Assembly: GCA_025449115.1 (NCBI GenBank)
Contig: JAHLKC010000039.1
Span: forward strand, 62,001 to 126,000
Direction of reading: 5' to 3'
Length of the DNA stretch: 64,000 nucleotides
Source: Chytridium lagenaria
Taxonomy: Eukaryota; Chytridiomycota; Chytridiomycetes; Chytridiales; Chytridiaceae
The notes below the pieces were generated by a model that was not told where the DNA came from, did no database searches, and saw nothing but the letters and a program-made list of their open reading frames with translations. Below, piece after piece: positions 33,193-43,938 of the stretch. Position numbers and translations under genes: made by a program. Each line of letters starts with the position of its first letter. Position 1 is the first letter of the stretch.

Positions 33193-34288
33193 TCATTTTT
33201 TAAATTTTACAAGATTGCGGTCCAGCAGATACGCAAGGCCGGAGCCAACCGTCGTGCCAGCAACAGTCCACCGCAAGGCATCCAAAAAGAAATGATCAAT
33301 GGGTATTCCTGCCACTGGGCTTAACAGAGACACCCCCATTAAGCCAAGCTGTAGTGCCGTGTTGACCTGGGTTAGCGTTAGAGCTTAAATTTACTTTTTA
33401 AAATCAAGAGCATTATAAAAGTACTGCGAACTCTTAAACACAAAGGAAAAAGGTTAAACTGAAAAAAGGATAAAATCACCTTGCTGATCATGGGAGGTCT
33501 TACTTCAGCGGACGGCAGAGTAATATCCCAATACTTATTCCATGTTCTATGCTGAGACACGACGAAAAACTAGATTAGATAAGACTCCCAACTGAATTAT
33601 ACCGGACGTGAGAGCGACAGGTATCTCAAAACCATAGCTCCGATGGTGAGTCCAACATCACGACCCAGAATAAGCGTGGTGAGAGGTACTTTTGTTCCCT
33701 AATATGTCAGTTTTAAGCTTTCCATCGACTTAGGAAATACTAAAGCGAATTACATACATGAAACAAGCCCTGCTTTGCAAAGCGAGATAACCAACACCGT
33801 CATAAGGACCTTGTCTGCGGCAGGATCCATTGCCGAGCCAAGATATGACTTTTGATTTAAACGCCGTGCCAGCCATCCGTCTACTAGATCTGTCGCGGCC
33901 GCAAAAACTAACCCGGTCAATGCGATCGTATACTGCTCGGTTACAATCCAGTACCCGATAACAGGAGACATGACCAAACGGGAGAATGTGAGAAGGTTCG
34001 GCCATGTGTAAATGTTTTCCTTTACGATAACGGCAGGAGATTGTTCCGACGGGGTTCGACGTTAGATGCTTTCGAAGAGCAGGAAAAGGGACGCTTGATG
34101 ACGCTGCCAATGCTGACGTGCATGCCAACATGCATTGGCCGCAGCACTTGCTTGCGATGATGATTTAGCTGATGAAAATGAAAGCGATGTTGCTGAAGAT
34201 ATGCAGGCGCTTCTAATGCGGTCGTGCGTCGCACGCTCTCGATGATCGAGCGACCGCATTGTCGCAGAGAATGTTTTAACAACATCAT
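33193..34288 (-). CDS. CRLS1: Cardiolipin synthase (CDP-alcohol phosphatidyltransferase)
   Basis: It joins phosphatidylglycerol and CDP-diacylglycerol to make cardiolipin in the inner mitochondrial membrane. The family signature DGxxAR..G..D..D is present as DLVDGWLARRLNQKSYLGSA then MDPAADK. It is preceded by ENIYTWPNLLTFSRLVMSPV and followed by PLTTLILGRDVGLTIGAM, RTWNKYWDITLPSAEVRPPM and SKVNTALQLGL, with hydrophobic segments between. It stops at 33,193. The N-terminal frame (MMLLKHSLRQCGRSIIESVR..) is Arg-rich and Ser-rich like a mitochondrial presequence. It joins the core if one C is restored in the CCCC run (plus-strand GGGG 34,051-34,054), so I read this as an assembly indel. It is divergently transcribed from NFU1 with almost no gap. 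Confidence 0.9.
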
Positions 34289-34333
34289 GATGGAAGGATG
34301 GGAATTTGGAAAAAGGCTTTGAAATTCGAAGAA
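34289..34333. promoter_or_regulatory. Compact bidirectional promoter CRLS1/NFU1
   Basis: Only 9 bp separate the outermost ATGs of two divergent mitochondrial genes, or 45 bp if NFU1 starts at the second Met. Core promoter elements must lie inside the presequence coding regions or 5' UTRs. No TATA box is visible. Confidence 0.5.
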
Positions 34334-35223
34334 ATGTTCGTTGCTAGCCGTTACCTCTCACCCCGCACCGCCCTCCAAAATGGATCAAGATCCAGCATCC
34401 TCTACACATCCCTTCGCTCCATGTTCATCCAAACAGAGTCAACCCCAAACGTCGACTCCCTCAAATTCAAACCAGGCGTCCCCGTCATGCCTGGCTCAAC
34501 CACGGAAGAATTCATGTCGGGTCGTGAAGCCATGAAATCACCACTCGCAAAGCGTCTATTTCAAATCGACGGTGTCCGCAGTGTCCTTTTTGGCCCTGAT
34601 TTCATCACTATCAACAAGGATCAAGACTCTGCATGGCAATTGATGAAACCCGATGTGTATGCCTCCATCATGGACTTTTATGCATCTGGAAAACCTTTGA
34701 TTGAGGATGTTCCCGAGCATAAGGATACCGCCATCACGGCGGAGGATTCCGAGGTGGTTGCAATGATAAAAGAGTTGTTGGATTCGAGAATAAGACCGAC
34801 CATTCAGGATGATGGAGGAGATGTGGAGTTTATTTCTTTCCAGGATGGTCTCGTCAAGCTTAAGCTCAAGGGAGCTTGCCGGACATGCGATTCTTCTGTC
34901 ATTACTCTCAAAAATGGATTGAAAATATGTTGAAGGTATACTTTATTCATCTGATCTTTTCTTTCAGTTCTATTCATCTATTTTACCTTCCCCTTCCAAG
35001 TTTTTTTATAAAACTAATCTTTCCTTTCTGTCTTCAGCATTACATTCCCGAGGTCGAGACTGTCGAGCAGGTGAGCCTCATGAGAATTCTCATACCGTCC
35101 TTTCGTTCTTTTTGCCAAAACGTCTCTAAACAGGTTTTTCCTTTTTTTAAGGTTTCCGATGAACTCGAAGAACTCGCCAAGGAAGAATTTAAAAAGTTCG
35201 AAAAGTCTATCGAAGCTCAATAA
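34298..35223 (+). CDS. NFU1: NFU1-type mitochondrial Fe-S scaffold
   Basis: It delivers [4Fe-4S] clusters to mitochondrial targets such as lipoate synthase and respiratory complexes. The alternative start at 34,334 gives MFVASRYLSPRTALQNGSRS, a good presequence. The N-terminal Nfu domain follows: FIQTESTPNVDSLKF, PGVPVMPG, SPLAKRLFQIDGVRSVLFG, DFITINK. The C-terminal NifU domain has IRPTIQDDGGDVEFISFQDG and KLKGACRTCDSSVITLKNG with the cluster-binding CxxC. Then comes a frame break: one A must be added near 34,917 to read NGIENMLK. After an intron (ending CTTCAG at 35,038) it reads HYIPEVETVEQ, and the final exon reads VSDELEELAKEEFKKF. It stops at 35,221. All catalytic features are present, so the break is probably an assembly error. 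Confidence 0.92.
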
Positions 35224-35347
35224 TAAAATAAACCATATCCATTGCAGCACATTATCGTATTCGGCATCATTTAGAAGAATTGTTGAAGAATACATCTGTG
35301 TTGAAAAAAGTGCGCACAATCTTTTACAAAGTCATTTTTTCACTGTA

Positions 35348-38300
35348 TCAGCTCCCATCCACAAGCTCGCCCTCCTCCCTTGCCTCTTCGTCAGGAATAA
35401 CAGCTATCGGCTCACTTTGATCTTGCAATTTCATTGGGGTATCCATAGGCTGACCCGCATCACTTGCAACGGGTTGTCCTTCTCCATTCTCACTAGTTCG
35501 AATTGACAATGTCGCCGCTACCGTCTGACCATCAAATTCGGGTCGCGGAGCTGGAATCCCTTGCGGAACAACGACTCCTCCGCCCTCCTCAATAACCTCT
35601 TCTTCCATGTCTTCACTGACACTGGTGACAGTATGGGGTGGTGCGGGAACGGGAACGGGAAACTCACAGCCACGGGCACGGGCATGGGCGCAGAAGCAGA
35701 GGCGGGGACGGGGACGGGGACGGGAGCAGGCACGGGAATAGATACGGAAACAGACAGGGGGGCAGGCGTGAGAACATGCACGGGAGCTGGCACGGGAGCT
35801 GGGGGAGCTACGGGGGCTAGCACAGGGGCAGACATGGGTACTGGCACGGGAGCTGGCATGGCAACTACAGGGGTGACAACGGGGTGTTGCGGCTGAGGAG
35901 GCGAGCGTGGTGGAGCTGGAGCCGGCGTGACCTCTTCGTCATAATTATCATCAACGCTACGAATCGTTTGCGATATAGCGATAGGTCCAGCATTAATAGC
36001 CGCCACCACTGGTCTGGACTCCACCGTCACAGATGTAGTTGCCCACTGAGCTGTACCCACTGGCCTGGGTGAGTTCAGGCTTTCAGTGCCTCCGAGACTC
36101 CTTACTGGGTCAGTCTTGATAACCGGTGCCTTTTCTGGGGCAGCAACAACCATTTCACTTTCATAGCTCGATTGTGGGGCAGGTGGAGGCACTTGTTGAG
36201 CTGGTAAAACTGCTTGCGCAAGCGCAGGGGTCTTCTTCCCACCCTTGCCTCCACTTCCTCCTTGAGTCCCAGAGTTTGACTTTCTCGAATGCTTGCCTTT
36301 AGCCGACTTCCCTTCTTTTGGTGTAGAAGTTACTGACTCTCCATCTGGCGTCCTCTTCGCGTAGTTGTTCGAAACATCAATATCCATCAATTCCCCGCCT
36401 CGAGGCAGTATATGTGGAGTCCGTGCTTGACTAGGTTCCTGAGGTACCGTCCGCTGCATATCCGCGGAGCGATTGATCTGCTGCGGAGTTCCGTGACCAG
36501 ACGCCCCAGCCGATTGGTAGCTGTATTGCCCTGAGACCTGCGCTTGCGGAGTACCATGAACCCTATATTCTGCATTAGGGTAAGGATTTGGTGACCTCCG
36601 GTCGTGATGGCCGTCATATCCAGGTGCATATCCAGCTGAACCTGCACTGCCCTGTGCATTAGAATATCCAGCGTCACCAGGCCCTGGAGACATTCGTCGA
36701 GCAGGAGGTTTTGAGGACGGAGTCTGGCGTGGATCTGCCAAGACCTTTGGAGAGCCACGTCCTCCGGATGAAGGGCGCGGTGGAGCCTGCTGCTGCTGAA
36801 GCGCCAACGCGTGATGCTCCGGCTGCGAAAATGGTGGAAGCGGTTGGTTTGAACCAGGTGGTGGTCCTCCTAACTGTTCAGGGAAGGGGGGTGGCTCTTT
36901 TCTATCCTGAAACTCTGGGGGCCTGCCCACAGGTCGAATTTCTTGGCTAGGTGGACGTGCAAAGCCTGGGCCCGGCATCCCGGAAGGAGGCTGAGGGCCA
37001 GTAAAGTATTGTGATGCAGCCGGAAGAGGCGCCCCGCCGTTAGACGAAGGGTTATAGGTTGTAGGGTCATGAGGGGCAGGCTGATATGGCTGGAGCGGAG
37101 GCCCTGACGGAGGTTGTCCAGTGGCCTGCTGCTGCCGTAGCATCTGTAGGCGTTGCTTGATATGGGTATGATATGGTTCCAAATCCAAAGCTTTCGAGTA
37201 TGCATCGATTGCATCGGATATTTGATTGTTACAATTCTCATATAATGTTCCAAGATTATACCTAAAAGTTCAGCAAAATTACGAAACAAATATTACTCAC
37301 CAAACTTCCGAAATATTGGATTCAAATAAATAGCTCTCAAATAGGCGTCTAAAGCGTCATGATACTGATTGATCTGGAAGTATAAAACACCAATATCTTT
37401 CCAAAAAATTGGGTTCTTTCCATCCTTTGTGACTGCTTGCTGATACGCCTCATACGCCTTTGGGTATTTTTGTTGGGCCATATAGCAGCGGCCCAAAATA
37501 TGCCATGTCTGTGAATCCGCGCTATCTGCTTCTAAGGACCTCGTCAAAAAAGAAATGGCCAGCTCCTGATTCGAAAACGAAGATGCTTGATGATATAGCC
37601 ATCCCAGCTGCTGGAGAACTTTGGCGTGGGAAGGATTCTCTGCCAAAACCCTCTCATAAGCATCTCTCGCCAAATGATACTAATGGAAATGTTCAATATA
37701 TGAAACAAAGGAAGCAAACCTCTTTTTGCTGCTCATACACATGTCCAATTTGGAACCAAATGTCAACTTCTGTCAGGGGCTTTGGTGGGCAGGAAAGTAT
37801 GTACTTGAAACACGAAAGGCTCAGGTCATATTTCCCCTGTTGCTTATAGATTATCCCAAGGCGAAAGTATATCTCGTTCGCTTTATCAAACTTCGGCTCC
37901 ATGCGTATAACGGCTGAAAAGGCTTCCTCGGCGTGTTCAAACGATCCATACCGATCATAGAGAATCCCGATCCCATACCAAAGCTTGGGCTCCTATCCAG
38001 GGTCAATGCTTCATCCACGATAAGTCAAACCTTTGGATTCGGTAAATGATATAGAGCTTGTTGATACGCATGATAGGCCTTTTGCAAATCGTCTATCATA
38101 AGACAACAATGTCCGAGGGCACCCCATATCTCGCCGTTCGAAGGGTCTATTGCCACTATCCTCTGGAAATACTCTACAGCGCGGTAATACTGCTCGCGGG
38201 CTCTACAGAGAGCAGCTATCCTGGTGAGAGCTTGAACCGATGATGGATTATGTCGCAAAGCTGAATCGTAAGCTGCCATTGCCTTTTCTGGCTCACTCAT

Positions 38301-38465
38301 CGACTCGTAGGCCGAGCCTGCAGGTGATTGTAAGCATCAGCGCGATATGCAAGAAAATCAAATTTCCGGATGGACAGCAAACTCACCAATAGCCAGCCAT
38401 GCCTGCTCGTTCGAGCCGTCAGGCGCTGCGAGGTCGTCATCAGTCAGCAACAAATGTGCCCTTTC
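35348..38465 (-). CDS. CYC8: Cyc8/Ssn6-type TPR corepressor
   Basis: TPR subunit of the Tup1-Cyc8 general transcriptional corepressor. TPR units run from about 38,400 to 37,200: NEQAWLAIG, MAAYDSALRHNPSSVQALTR, YRAVEYFQRIVAIDPSNGEI, KAYHAYQQALYHLPNPKV, KANEIYFRLGIIYKQQGKYD, DAYERVLAENPSHAKVLQQL, FLTRSLEADSADSQTWHILG, AYEAYQQAVTKDGKNPIFWK, DALDAYLRAIYLNPIF and a last unit leading into DLEPYHTHIKQRLQML. About ten repeats, as in the family. A long Gln/Pro-rich tail follows (37,180-35,640), with a PVPVPAPVP-type low-complexity tract. The acidic C terminus (MEEEVIEEGG..EEGELVDGS) joins if one C is added at the CCCC run (plus-strand 35,635-35,638). The N-terminal exon is uncertain. Confidence 0.88.
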
Positions 38466-38625
38466 CAATTTTTCTGTGTGGTCCAATCAACGTGAAAAAA
38501 TTTTTTTTTTTCTTAGGAGGAGCAAGGTTCAGGCGCTTAGCGTCTTCTGGGTGGTCTACTAATTATCTAATAAATATGTAGACGTGGAAAGATATATAAA
38601 CAAATATTCTGTTAGTTGCTTAAAT

Positions 38626-40085
38626 CTATTTAAAAACTCCAAAATCAAACATGCAGATAACACCGTCTTCAGCACCGGTCACAATTTTTGTATCAGTCAA
38701 GTAGCAGCAACTGACGGACTGCGTGTGGCCTTCCTTAAACGTATACATCGGACTGCCACTCTCAAGATCCCAAAGAATCACCTTGCGGTCGTTGGACCCG
38801 CTCACAATACGTAATGTATCAGAAGATACGCACCACACGCCCTCCTCGTGCCCAAAGAGAGTTTTCAGGCATTCTCCATTCTCGATAGACCAAATCTTGA
38901 CTGTTTTGTCTAAAGAGGCAGTTACGAGCTTGGCTTCCCCACCCTTGCTCTCGCTGGAGGCTCTTAGCGGATTCCGCATGTGCGGAAGGGAAATATGTAA
39001 AGATTGAACTTGATCGTTGTGGCCGGTGAAGCAGCGAAGTTGCTGCTTTGATTGGAGGTCCCATAGTCTCACTGTGTGGTCGTCGGAACATGAGAAAAGA
39101 AACTTTTTGCGATATATCTCCAGTTGATTCACCCAGTCCGAATGGCCTTTCAATACAAAGCATTTGCCTGTGCTGATATTCCAAACACGGATCGTAGCAT
39201 CTGCGGACCCAGATGCCAATATCTTATCATCAAAGTGGAGACAGACCACTCCGTCGTTGTGTCCCTCCAGAACTCGAATGCAGTCGAAGGTCTTCATGTT
39301 CCAAATTCGAAGAGTTCGATCAAGGGATCCTGAGATGATCTTGTGCTCGTCGAATTGAACTGCTCTTACACATCTACTGTGTCCGATTAAAGTCTTTATG
39401 CATTCTTTCGTTTCAGTATTCCACACCTTGATGGTATGGTCATAGGAACCAGAAACAAGCATTGAGAGGCACTCGTCGTATTGAACCGACATGATCCCAT
39501 CAGTATGCCCTTTAAATTGAAAAGTGCGATAGTTTCCTCTTCTCCAGTTTCTCTCCACAAGAAGCCGTTCGGAATAAACATGCTTCCAGCTCTTTAATGA
39601 CTCCCCCTTTGAAGTCTGGCCATCCTCTTCCGATGTCTTTGCTTTTTAAAGCCTTCGGAGTCCGAGTCGAGAACCTCAGCTTTGCGCTTTCTATCCAGAA
39701 GCGGCAATCTGTATAAAAGCGTTAGAAATTGGTGTGATGGGAGGTATTCTCACCCCCATCCACACTTCGCACATTTCTTGTCGATATGCTGTTCACACAT
39801 CCGATGCCATATCAAGTCATCGTCAGCGGCCTTTCGCCATGAACGACTGCACTGAGCGGCATGGCAGAGCGACGTGGCGTCCAGAAACTGGAAGATCCGC
39901 ATGGCAACTTCGACAGGATACTCCTTCACGAAATCAACCCTCAGCATCTTGGCGATAAGGTCTGACAGCTCTGATAATTCTGCAGTCGAGCACTTGTGGA
40001 GAAGAGCTTTTAGAGAACTCAGCCTGTGTTCTGACGGGACTCTTCCAAAACACTCAGTCAGCTCAACAACAACACGTCGAGGCAT
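38626..40085 (-). CDS. Met30/SconB-type F-box WD40 protein
   Basis: Substrate receptor of an SCF ubiquitin ligase. In yeast Met30 and filamentous-fungal SconB it controls sulfur assimilation and the cell cycle by targeting Met4/CYS-3-type activators. The N-terminal dimerisation part is STAELSELSDLIAKMLRVDF. The F-box is YPVEVAMRIFQFLDATSLCH..SRSWRKAADDDLIW. The diagnostic [24 protein letters not shown] spans a 50-nt intron. SWKHVYSERLLVERNWRRGN then leads into seven or eight WD repeats (GHTDGIMSVQYDE to FDFGVFK, stop 38,626). One base missing in a CCCCC run (plus-strand 39,603-39,607) breaks the linker frame. The CGWG linker distinguishes this clade from Cdc4/FBXW7. Confidence 0.9.
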
Positions 40086-40147
40086 TTTTTAATTTTGGAA
40101 TAAATTCAAAAGACGCAGTTGTGAATCAGCCACTAGAGCAGTCTTTA

Positions 40148-41145
40148 TTATTGCTGAGACGATATGACAAGAAGGTTTCCATGGCTCAGGCAGTATCGCA
40201 GGAGCTCGTCGTCGTCGACAGGAAGTAATTCGTCGTCTTCCTTGAAATAGATGGAAAAGTTTTCTTCTGCGATGTCTAATTTGAGCTTCCTTAGTACTTT
40301 TTCTAAGAAGACGTCGAGGCTAATGGTATGGTCTACCAGCATGACCACTCGCTATCAGAAGTTTAGAGTAATATTTTGTATTGGTGGTTATCACCTCTCC
40401 TTTGAACGACAATTTGGCTGCTACATTAGTATTTGGCTTTTGCTCAGATCGAGTCTTTTCTTGTTTAGATTCCTTGGAGATGTTCTCCTTGGACGAATCG
40501 CAAAGCGTTCCAATAGACACCCCAACGGGACTCTTGTCACTTTTGCTCATTTGTCCTTGTTGCTTTCGAGGAACGTCGGCAGGCATGGATTTTTTGCAGT
40601 GCCTGTTGACTTCCCTTCGACCACGGTGCCAGATTCTTCGATCCTCCGTTTTCCGCCCGCAGTTCCATAGAGCACATCGTTCCAGGCAACATCCTCGGTC
40701 TTTTCTTTCAGAAACTCGTAAACCAACGTGCTCTGAGCAATTCGCGGTTCAAGATGCAAAAGATCTTGGAAGTAATCATCCAGCTTCTTTACGCGCTTTT
40801 TGCACACCCTCTCAGTAACAAATATTTTTGGGCCAGGGAGATAAGGAATTATGCGCTCCATTCCCTTGACGTGGAAAGCATCTAGCATGCGAAGTTGAAA
40901 CTTGTAAAAGTCTAATTACCATGACGTAAGAGATATTCCCATACTATTGATAACAAACCATCATACGTTCTGTACAAAACCAGATTCTTTCCATCAACGT
41001 TTGCTTGGCATACGAAATATATCTTTTTCGACTTTAGTTCGTACCTAGACACTCTGACCGAAATGAGGTCGGCGAGCTGACCGTCTTTATGCTCTGACAC
41101 AGGAGTGGAGTCGCTCATGAGCGCTGGCATAAGAGGCATTTTCAA
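40148..41145 (-). CDS. PX-PB1 scaffold protein (Bem1-like)
   Basis: The PX domain covers roughly residues 25-140: VRVSRYELKSKKIYFVCQAN, LVLYRTYD/DFYKFQLRMLDA (joined by a 47-nt intron, GTTTGT..ATTAG), IPYLPGPKIFV, then KKRVKKLDDYFQDLLHLEPR. A Ser/Lys-rich linker follows. The PB1 domain is at the C terminus: KLSFKGE/VVMLVDHTISL, EENFSIYFKEDDELLPVDDD, ending LLVISSQQ. The PX..YLPGP order and the terminal PB1 with an acidic OPCA-like motif (YFKEDDELLPVDDDE) match fungal Bem1, the Cdc42-GEF polarity scaffold, and phagocyte p40phox. No SH3 domain is visible upstream of 41,145, so it may be a short form or the annotation may be incomplete. The start is provisional. Confidence 0.78.
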
Positions 41146-41804
41146 GTTGAACTTTTGCTATGACCCCGATTGGGCAAAGATACAATGGGTAATGCCTAAC
41201 AAAAGATTTTAAGTCGTGTCTTTAAGGCCAGTTGAGCTTAATTTGAACTTATAAAATGCAAGTGCGTGAAGACTCTGAATAAAATCCCTGCCTATCGATA
41301 TATAGATTATAGGATATGTGCTAATATTTTGAAAGTCAGATACAATTCCCTATATTGACGCGGAACAATTTATGGATATCATACCTATACGTTCTATTTG
41401 GTTTTGCCATCGAAACATGCATATGGATAGAGACATTTACCGTTTTTATTAGATGTTTTCACATTTAGGCCCGATATACTTCATATTGGTGTTGCACTGT
41501 GAAATTCGGATTGATAAGTTTGCTTATCTTTACGACCCTTTTTTAGTGATAAGGAGTTCGAGACTAAAACTCTTACGCTGCCAAAGTAGCATGAGAAAAG
41601 ACACAATACGGCACACCTCTTGTTAGTAGATAAGGAGGGGATGAATTTCTGGAAAAAATTCAGTTGAGTTGCTAATGAAATATAGATATTTATCTTAAGT
41701 TGTATATGTAAGAATGCAATTTACGTTGGGAAAGATTTATGGTAGGGATCTCTAGAAAAAAAGTCATATCCAAAGTTCAGACTTCACGAGAATGTAAGTC
41801 CGAG
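41146..41804. other. Intergenic region between PX-PB1 gene and DRC12
   Basis: AT-rich with no supported ORF. It probably holds the PX-PB1 promoter (or missing N-terminal exons) and the DRC12 3' UTR. Confidence 0.45.
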
Positions 41805-42629
41805 TCAGATGAAAGTCAGAGAGACGCTTCGTTGTAGCTTCCGAAAGATGCATGTATCATTTTCTTTCCATCTTTGAGAAACTGCGTCAAGCTTTCGTGA
41901 CATTCGCGCAAGAGTCTCCTTTTGTTGAGCATTTAGCAAAATGAAAAAAACCGAAAACCGCATACATTTAACATAGTTTCGAATTCTGTCGACATGTAGC
42001 TCATTTTCACATTCTGCTCCTCGATAATCTCGTCTTTCTGTTCTATAATCCTCGTAAACTCTTTGCCGCCTCCTGGGCTGCTGTTTGCACAGCTCCTTTT
42101 AGACAAAGTCCATAGTTTGTCAGTTGTTAAGAATCAGCACAGTGACAACCGAGTCTCTGTCGAAGGTCATCGTTCGTGGCTTCAAGTGAGTTGATTCGAG
42201 CAATCCATCTTCCGCTTGCATCGACTTGTACTGTCGACTCATATCTGTGATTTATTAAGATAGGAAGAAGGTGATTCGAAGTGCCCATTACCTGAGGTCA
42301 TATCCACTCTGTCCCATGTCTTTAAATCCACCTGCTCCTCGAGTTGCTCAATCTTCTCTTTCTGTCCCTCGGCCTTGGTTTTCAATCTCTCGTTCAGCTC
42401 AGTGTTGTGTTCTTTACAGTCAAATCATTGTGAGAGATCTGAGCAAACCTAATGTTTTCAAAAGAACTTCGATCTCTACACCAGCTTTAGAAAGCTTATC
42501 CTTCAATTCTGTATCAGGCCCAGTTGCTTATTCAAATGTCATTCAAATGATATTGATTTATAAAATACATTGACTCTTCTTATCCACTTTCTTGCGGGAC
42601 GCACTTCCAGGTTTACTTTTCGGACCCAT
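41805..42629 (-). CDS. DRC12/CCDC153-like axonemal coiled-coil protein
   Basis: Small multi-exon gene. Exon 1 is MGPKSKPGSASRKKVDKK. Coiled-coil exons follow: GPDTELKDKLSKAGVEIE, ELNERLKTKAEGQKEKIEQL, MSRQYKSMQADGRWIARINS, LEATNDDLRQRLG. Then come FTRIIEQKDEIIEEQNVKMS and TEFETMLN, and after a GTATGC..AAAG intron ETLARMSRKLDAVSQRW. It stops at 41,805. The DMSRQYKSMQ..RI..LE segment and the terminal EFExML..ETLxxM pattern are what I know from CCDC153, recently named DRC12, a subunit of the nexin-dynein regulatory complex. It supports a motile flagellum together with PACRG. The assignment rests on short motifs. Confidence 0.65.
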
Positions 42630-42695
42630 TTTTTGATGCAAATACAAAAGGCAAACAACAAAACACTTTTGACGTAAATCGCAAATTTCTAGTAA

Positions 42696-43610
42696 CTATG
42701 TCGATATCCCCATCTGTTTGGCCAAATCAGCAACAAGCGATTCTCGCTCTGTCACAAGCTCCGCTTGAAGTTCTTCTTCCATTTTCCCAACGTCGGCCGC
42801 AACCATCTCTTCGAACTCGCTTGCCAAAGAACTTGCGTTATGCATCGCAAGCCAGTCCACATTAGCCTCAAAGGTGTAAGCGAATTTATTGAGGCTATCA
42901 CTTACAACATCCTCAATTCGAGGGGGTTTGGGCATAGGTCCTTTTGAAGCGGTATCATCAAACTTAGATGTTTTTTTCATTTTGAGACGATGAACTAAAC
43001 GGTCAAGTTTAATGTGCAAAAGCAAGAAATACCTTGGTCTATCTTTCTGCTTGTCCTTGAACAAATCCGGCTTTTTTTCTTCGGTTACTTTCTTCGTCTG
43101 CTCAATCTTCTGTCGTTTTTCAAGTTCCTTCTTCACTTAGTTGATAGTTAAAACTTCAACAATACCTCTTCCTTCTTTTTTGCTTCAAACTCTGTCACAT
43201 AACTAAAAATGTCAACAGTTTCTCGTCGCTTTGGAGGTGGGGCCGCCGTTCTCTGGGGAGGACGCTTGAGCAGGGCTGAAGTGGCCGACACTGCAGGATT
43301 CAACCGCCGCGGTTGAGTTGCAGTTGCAGTTGTTGGAGTAGTTGTTAGAATCGGCGCAGTCACGACAGAAATCTATTAAAAGTTTAGTTCATATCAAAGT
43401 AAACCACTCTCACTACTTCATCCTTCTTCACTGCGCGGTCAAAAGCCATTTTAGGCAATAACTGTTTAGACAATTTTAAATCTTCGGTTTCTACAACGCT
43501 AATATTTACAGGCGACGCCTGAATTAAGTTATTAAAAAAAACCAGAAAGGGAGCTCACCGCCACCGGAGACTCGGAGTCTTTTTCTGAGCTGGATTCTAA
43601 TAAAAAAGAA
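42696..43610 (-). CDS. Unknown protein with central coiled coil
   Basis: I do not recognise this gene. Exons are connected by short GT..AG introns. A Ser/Glu exon (SSSEKDSESPVA, about 43,600-43,560) is followed by ASPVNISVVETEDLKLSKQL, LPKMAFDRAVKKDEV, a Thr/Pro-rich stretch (TTTPTTATATQPRR), DIFSYVTEFEAKKKEE, a Lys/Glu-rich helix (KKELEKRQKIEQTKK), then PPRIEDVVSDSLNKFAYTFE, WLAMHNASSLASEFEEM and a helical end (EEELQAELVTERESLVADLA). It stops at 42,696. It lies between DRC12 and the BET gene, on the same strand. No domain is assigned and the 5' end is uncertain. Confidence 0.6.
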
Positions 43611-43938
43611 AGTGGAAATGGAAAAAAAGTTGCGTTAAAAAAACTAATTAAAACAAATAGGCAAAGGTAAGGTATAAATGAGAGTTTAAAATCAACTTGG
43701 GCCACCAAACAGAACCAGTTGACAACAAAGAAAGAAAAAAGAGAACGGGGACCAAAACCCCAGCACGATGGGGGCAGGAAAATTATCAATAGTTAAAAAG
43801 GGCTTTATTGAGGTGCACCTCCACCCTACATCAAGAGTCCCGCCCCCATACGCGAAAGGCATGATAGAGAAACCCCCCAAATTCATACAATAAAATAGGC
43901 AACATTACAAGGAACATCTAAATATCTACAATCTCCAA

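Noticed and set aside
35561..35896. Plus-strand Gly/Thr-repeat ORF
   Set aside because: It is the antisense shadow of the Pro/Val/Ala low-complexity tail of CYC8.
38626..40085. F-box WD40 gene as Cdc4/FBXW7
   Set aside because: The [24 protein letters not shown] linker is characteristic of the Met30/SconB clade.
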